Shown here one piece after another: positions 59,501 through 64,000 of a DNA stretch of 64,000 nt (the first letter of the stretch is position 1; every line of letters begins with the position of its first letter). Under the pieces are notes generated by a model that was not told the origin of the DNA, did not search any database, and saw only the letters and a list, made by a program, of their open reading frames with translations. The stretch comes from Dermanyssus gallinae (taxonomy: Eukaryota > Arthropoda > Arachnida > Mesostigmata > Dermanyssidae). A program made the position numbers and the translations under genes. Location of the stretch: positions 1 to 64,000 of the forward strand of contig QVRM01002447.1 in the NCBI GenBank assembly GCA_003439945.1, read 5' to 3'.

Positions 59501-60788
59501 TCTACTAGGTGTTAATCTTTCGCTGGCACATATGTCCACCAAAAGGTGACAGATTTCACTTCTTAATCATTGCCATGAACGTCGACTTATAATAAGCGTC
59601 CATCGCTTGCCACTGTAGGCAGCCGCCACGCTATAGTCGATCTAAGAAGAAATATTATTCAAAAATAAATGGAGCCAGAGAGACAGAGAGAAAATGAGGA
59701 ATGGAAGTGACAACCATGAGAGAAACTATCTGTGTGAGAAAACATTTTGCCGTTGCCTGATTAAACACATTAAGGGAGAAACTGCCATCAACAAAGTTTA
59801 GCCAGAGGCCTCAAATGTTTGCTATACATCCACATACACACAAACCGGCTGTCAAACTTGTGGGCCTGCACACGTCGTGTCTAACGACGCAAGCTGGCCC
59901 AACGAATAAACATTTCTCACATATGCTCATAGACAGATACACACATTCTACATTTCGAACCACGCATGCTGTTCACTACCAACAAGGCAACGGTGTCGAG
60001 TTCCATATACGCTGTATATATATATATATATATATATATAAACATACTCTGCACAGGTTCATATGTTTCTTTGCTGTCGCTCCATCAGTCTCTCTCCTAC
60101 GCTTTGCTTGCCGCTCAGTGTCTGCGCCAGGTTTGTTACCAAAACTAGTTGCCAGAGGACAGGGAAACTTCTCGTCGACCTACTAAGCTAACTATAGCAT
60201 AATAATGGCATGATGAACAATAATGAACATAACTCGGGACTAACTAACTTAAAAGAGACACGAGTTCGAAATGAAAAGAACGGACGTTTCGGCAAACCGA
60301 CTACAATGTTCTAACTGGCACTGACGATCTCGACGATGGACGAGGCCCGACAGAGAGCTTGCTCGGTTTACTTTTCTTTGCTTTTGTGTTTCTCGAGTTT
60401 TTCACGATGGCACATAAGGGTCGATCGGTCGGTCGGTCGTATTGCTGATGTTTCTGTTCGCTGAATCGCACGGCAGGCTGGGCAATATCGTTTCTGTCCT
60501 GAGAAGGGAGCGGATAAACAGAGAGCGAGAAGGAGAAAGACAGAGAGTGTGTCTAAAGAGGACGCAGCGCCACCACCGCTTCGTTCAGCAGCATTCTCCA
60601 CATTGCGATGCACTACACTTCTACTATGAACCGTTCGTGGCCTGTTATTTCTTCCAGTCGTCGTCGAAGTAGTAGAAGCAGTTGTGACTTTTGTTGTTGG
60701 TGGTGGTGGGGCTGCTGCTGTTGCTGCTGCTGCTGTCGTTGCAGTCGTAGTAGTAGTGGTAGTAGTAGTAGTGGAATCGTAGACAGGT
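56571..60788. other. Intergenic stretch, includes the CDV3 3' untranslated region at its right end
   Basis: Mostly unique AT-rich sequence. Contains a C run at about 58069-58083, (TA)n at 58939-58965 and 60014-60041, and CTG/TAG triplets at 60712-60775. The latter lie just past the CDV3 stop, in its likely 3' untranslated region. No other gene recognised. Confidence 0.5.
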
Positions 60789-61628
60789 CTAGGTGCGATT
60801 CTGACCCTTGAGCATCGAGAACTGGTTCGAGGTGCTGAGCGCATTTTGATCGGGCCCGGCAGCGGGCGTCGCTCTAGCGGTCTTTCGCACCGACATGAAA
60901 GCGCCCGCCCCATCGTTAGCAGCTGCAGCGGCGGCGGCGGCACCGCCGCCGGGCGCCCACTTACCGCCGGGCGAATGCATCGTCGCGCCCAGCGACGGAA
61001 ACTGGTCAATCGAGTTCACGTCGAGGTTTCGGCTCTGGCCGCCGGTACGCTTCATGCTCATCGGCGCTAGAGTCGGTCCGCCGCTGGCCATCGACGAGCT
61101 GCCACCGCCGCCGCCTCCTCCTCCTGCCGTCGACTCCCGACTGCTCTCGTGGCCGTGACCAGACGATGCACCAGCGCCGCCGCCCGCGGCCATCGCGGCA
61201 CGCAGAGCCGGCGGAATGTACTTCTTTTCGGCGGGTGGCTCTGCGCTGCCATCTGTGCCGGCCGTCTTGGGGGCGGCCGCATCCTGTGACGCTTTGTCGC
61301 TGCTACCCTCCTTGGTGGTGGTGGTGCCGTCGGCAGCGGTGCTGGTGGTCGTCGTCGTCGTCGAATCAGTTGCCGACGCGTCCTTACCAGCAGCAGCAGC
61401 AGGGGCAGCTGCATCGCCGCCCTGGCCCACTGATTCGGCCTGGCCTGCTGCTGCTGCTGTTGCTGCTGCTGCTGAGACGACGGACTCTCTGCATCATCGT
61501 CGTCGTCATCATCGTCGGACGACGATTCTTCTGCCTTCCGTCCGATGTTCCACTTCATGGTGGTTTTTGATTCCTCAACAGCCTTCTGCAGTTCCTCCTT
61601 GTCTTCCTCTTCTTGACGCTCCTTGTCC
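60789..61628 (-). CDS. CDV3: CDV3 homologue, last coding exon, with an internal frame break
   Basis: Acceptor CGCTCAATTAG, then KDKERQEEEDKEELQKAVEE and MKWNIGRKAEESSS in one frame, followed by eight Asp and about ten Gln (CAG-rich). The conserved C-terminal part lies in a different frame: EKKYIPPALRAAMA, LDVNSIDQFPSLGA and ALSTSNQFSMLKGQNRT, stop at 60789-60791. These match the vertebrate CDV3 order (VYRPPGAR, IYSDTQFPSL, LQLDNQYAVLENQ). The middle is Ala/Thr/Gly-rich. CDV3 is a conserved, mostly disordered cytoplasmic protein of unclear function. The frame switch must fall after about 61495; the CAG run (about 61446-61477) is the likeliest place. Confidence 0.82.
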
Positions 61629-62745
61629 CTAATTGAGCGAGCGCGAGGAGCCGAGAAGAACACGAGAGCGCGGGAAAGAGATAGAGAGAGAGAGAGACAG
61701 CAAATTCGTGTATGAGAACGGGAATTAGTTATTGATGATCGTTGAAAATGTGCATACGGCCACGCCGCTATGCAGTAAATCTAGCATCAAAATTATTATG
61801 TTCTTATATATAAAAGTGTTGTCAATCTTGATGACAGCAATTACAACAATAACGGAACATCTATTTCGAGAATCCTAAGCGTAAAAAGGATTGGAGGAAG
61901 CCCGGCACTCCAGTCCAATCGACTGCACAGTCAAATCATTTCGGAAAAAGAATGCTTGCAGGGTGCGAGCAGAAAGGCGTGATACACTATGAGCTGCTGG
62001 AACCCGGTCAAATCATTACTGCGGCTCGTTAGCAACAGCAAATTGTCAATTTGAGCTAAGTTGTCTGTAAAATGGCCATAATTTCAACAAAGACAACACA
62101 AGACAATTAATTCTGCTCTATGGCAATAATTAATCTCAGTAATCGAGAGCGGTAAAAGAAGTCATAGGCAAGTTCGGATGGGAAACACGCGCCTTTTCAC
62201 GTGCCGTACTACTAAACTTGGCTCCATCTGATTACTGTGTCTTCGCATAGATGGTACACGGCTCTGGCTGAGCAACGCTTCTCTTCTTACGAAGATGTCG
62301 AAACTTTGTTCAAAAACTGATTCACCACAAAAGATGAAAATTTCTTCAGAGAAGGTATCCATAATTTCCCCAAACGATTGGAGACATGTATAGCTAGCAA
62401 TGGGCAATACTTTAAATGAAACCGTTGCTATAGTTTCTGTACAATAAAAACATGCTGAAATGCTGAAACAAACATTTGCTAAAAAGCCGGTTTCATATTG
62501 GTAGACCACGTGTAAAAATTAAACACAAAGGGCTGTATGTTCACGATGCGCGCAGCTTCCTCACTTAGACGGGCAGAATGCCTAAAAAACTTTTTGCCCC
62601 ATTCAGAGTTCTACCATAATTTTACACAGGTATTATACTATGTATAAGCGCCAATTTAACAACATGAATTAGTATTCATTAGACGCTTAGACTCGTCCTT
62701 AACGACCACACAAAGGAACAAAAAACAGGATGGAAGAAGCCTCAC
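61629..62745 (-). other. CDV3 intron
   Basis: 1.1 kb, donor GTGAGG. Starts (acceptor side) with a GA/CT tract at 61680-61697 and contains a mariner fragment on the opposite strand (62160-62510). Confidence 0.8.
62160..62510 (+). mobile_element. Mariner transposase 3' fragment
   Basis: Plus-strand frames read a C-terminal mariner sequence: a degenerate LAPSDY at about 62217-62235, which contains the third catalytic Asp of the D,D34D triad, then broken segments like FSSYEDVETLFKN (about 62280-62320), FFREG, LPKRLETC and NGQYF. Stops and shifts throughout. The 5' part of the element is missing and I found no inverted-repeat pair. It lies antisense in the CDV3 intron. Confidence 0.65.
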
Positions 62746-62825
62746 TTCTCTCCAAGGTTCTGGATCTTCAGAGTGGATAAATCAACCTCCTTGTCCACTT
62801 CGAACTCGTTCCATTCCTCGTCGTC
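62746..62825 (-). CDS. CDV3: CDV3 homologue, internal exon
   Basis: 80 nt between acceptor CTTTGCAG and donor GTGAGG. Encodes DDEEWNEFEVDKEVDLSTLK, then IQNLGE and two bases of Lys, completed by the first base of the next exon. Vertebrate CDV3 has DDEWKEFEQKEVDYSGLRVQ here, so this short acidic motif identifies the gene. The preceding exon should encode the LDxFFAKKDKKKK-type start of the protein; I do not find it up to the right edge. Confidence 0.88.
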
Positions 62826-64000
62826 CTGCAAAGCACAACGACATCAGCGACAACAAGCGAGCGATTCTGTTAGTACACATGGGCATCAAAAGTATGCAGT
62901 AACTCCTCCACTCGTTGGACCTTCAAAAACTTCAATCACAGCGCCGATAAATTTGCACAAGTGTGTTCATAATAACAATTACGTTAAAAATTGCAACTAC
63001 CTAATGTTTTCGTCAGGTGGCTGCTCGGAACGAGTGTATAGAGTATATACGTGCGTTGTTGCACTTTTGTTGACATCAACTATTTTCTATAAATTCTACG
63101 TTTCATCCTGCACAACTTTGAACTGATGAATCAATGCAATTTGCCTAAAAGCATGGTGTGTATGTGATATACTATACGCACTCTTGCATGCATATCGTAT
63201 TCACCAACCAATGCAGCAAGCGTTTTTTCGGTGAGGTCTTACCGCATGTTCTCTCTCACACATTCCGCCTTAAATCGACCAAAGTTGACATGCGAGGACC
63301 CTACGAGATGCATATGTCGCAAATGGCTTAGGTCAGAGGCACAAATCATTGACTGATGATCTTTCTTCTTCCTCATTCTTCGAAATCGTAAGCATGCTTT
63401 ATCGAGGCCGGTTGACTTTTGGCTACCAAATAAGCCACACAGAAAACTATTTACGATTTCTCATAGAGCTGACAGGTTTGGGTGACATGGTGGAAGGTCA
63501 TCATGCTATTAACGCTGCAGTTGACTGCAGCTGTTCACCCTGCTGTTGCCACCGGCTGATCCCCAGTTGCTGCCGCTTCAACGATGTATTTTCCTCAAAT
63601 GCAGAACACTATTTATCATCTTGCCCGCCACCCTTAACTTCGCTAATATTGCATCAATGCGATTTAACTACGATTCGTAGTGCTAATATAGGACGCCGTT
63701 TTTTTAACGTAATTAGACAATACTATTGCAGTGTAAGCTGTTTTTTTTTAAGTGTGCATATTTAATTTGTTGTTCAACCTGTTATATACGGCTAAAGAGT
63801 TGAAGTGGCTATTGTTTGTGGTTACTGATCTTCTTCGTCTTCTCATTGCTGTTGTTGTTTCTGTGTGCGACTGTTTGTGGTGCTGAACATACCTGCCGAC
63901 CGAAGCTTGGTAAGTGGAGGGTTTTGGTTTGTGGCGGCTTATTATCGCTACTGCTGTCATAGCCTGGATCCGCTAGACCTTGTGTCTCCTGTCACTCCAC
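62826..64000. other. Presumed CDV3 intron 1 or upstream sequence
   Basis: Unique sequence without a recognisable exon. A 138-codon open frame at 63349-63765 (plus) is Cys/Ser-rich and matches no family I know. TTG triplets at 63848-63858. The missing first exon of CDV3 is probably beyond 64000. Confidence 0.5.

Noticed and set aside
61067..61663. Using a single 198-codon frame for the whole CDV3 last exon
   Set aside because: After the Gln run that frame becomes Leu/Arg/Pro-rich without CDV3 motifs, while the YIPPALR, DQFPSL and NQFSML motifs lie in the neighbouring frame.
63349..63765. 138-codon plus-strand open frame, Cys/Ser-rich
   Set aside because: No recognisable domain, lies in the presumed CDV3 intron or upstream region, and shows no splice or start support.

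Overview
This window is nuclear DNA from an animal, most likely an arthropod. Short coding exons lie between long introns with GT-AG splice sites. The rest is dominated by (TA)n and trinucleotide microsatellites, tRNA-derived SINEs, decayed non-LTR retrotransposons (LINEs) and relics of Tc1/mariner-type DNA transposons. I see no operons, ribosome binding sites, CRISPR arrays or rRNA. The LINE and transposase relics look like those common in arthropods. A tick or mite would fit, but the sequence does not prove it.

Two genes can be read with confidence, both on the minus strand. The first is a nine-exon gene for mitochondrial short-chain acyl-CoA dehydrogenase (ACADS/SCAD) at 20684-40390. It is complete from a mitochondrial targeting sequence to a stop codon, 422 codons once one frame break in exon 1 is discounted. 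The second is the 3' part of a CDV3 homologue (two exons, 60789-62825). It carries a poly-Asp/poly-Gln stretch in which the reading frame breaks. Its first exon is not recognisable here and is probably to the right of the window. A third, tentative minus-strand exon (1-166) runs off the left edge.

Layout: 1-7700 is the tentative exon, then AT-rich and triplet-repeat DNA with three SINE copies in a head-to-tail array (6577-7134). 7700-20680 has no gene I can recognise. 20684-40390 is ACADS, whose introns hold SINEs, a LINE with gag-like, endonuclease and reverse-transcriptase remains (26650-30760), a second LINE fragment, minisatellites and many (TA)n tracts. 40400-54600 is intergenic, with a tRNA-like SINE, a palindrome around a (TA)n core, a relic DNA transposon (46713-48250), a LINE fragment, a 24-bp GT-rich array and a 17-unit 21-bp minisatellite. 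54630-56570 is a better preserved LINE related to the one in ACADS intron 5. 60789-62825 is CDV3, with a mariner fragment in its intron.

The two real genes are unrelated housekeeping genes and form no system. SCAD carries out the first step of mitochondrial beta-oxidation of short acyl chains; CDV3 is a conserved cytoplasmic protein of poorly known role. I found no convincing new biological system. The most notable signals are the two frame breaks in conserved genes, the SINE-plus-(TAG)n tandem array, a SINE nested in a dead LINE with clear target-site duplications, unique motifs repeated between (TA)n tracts, and microsatellites pressed against ACADS splice sites.
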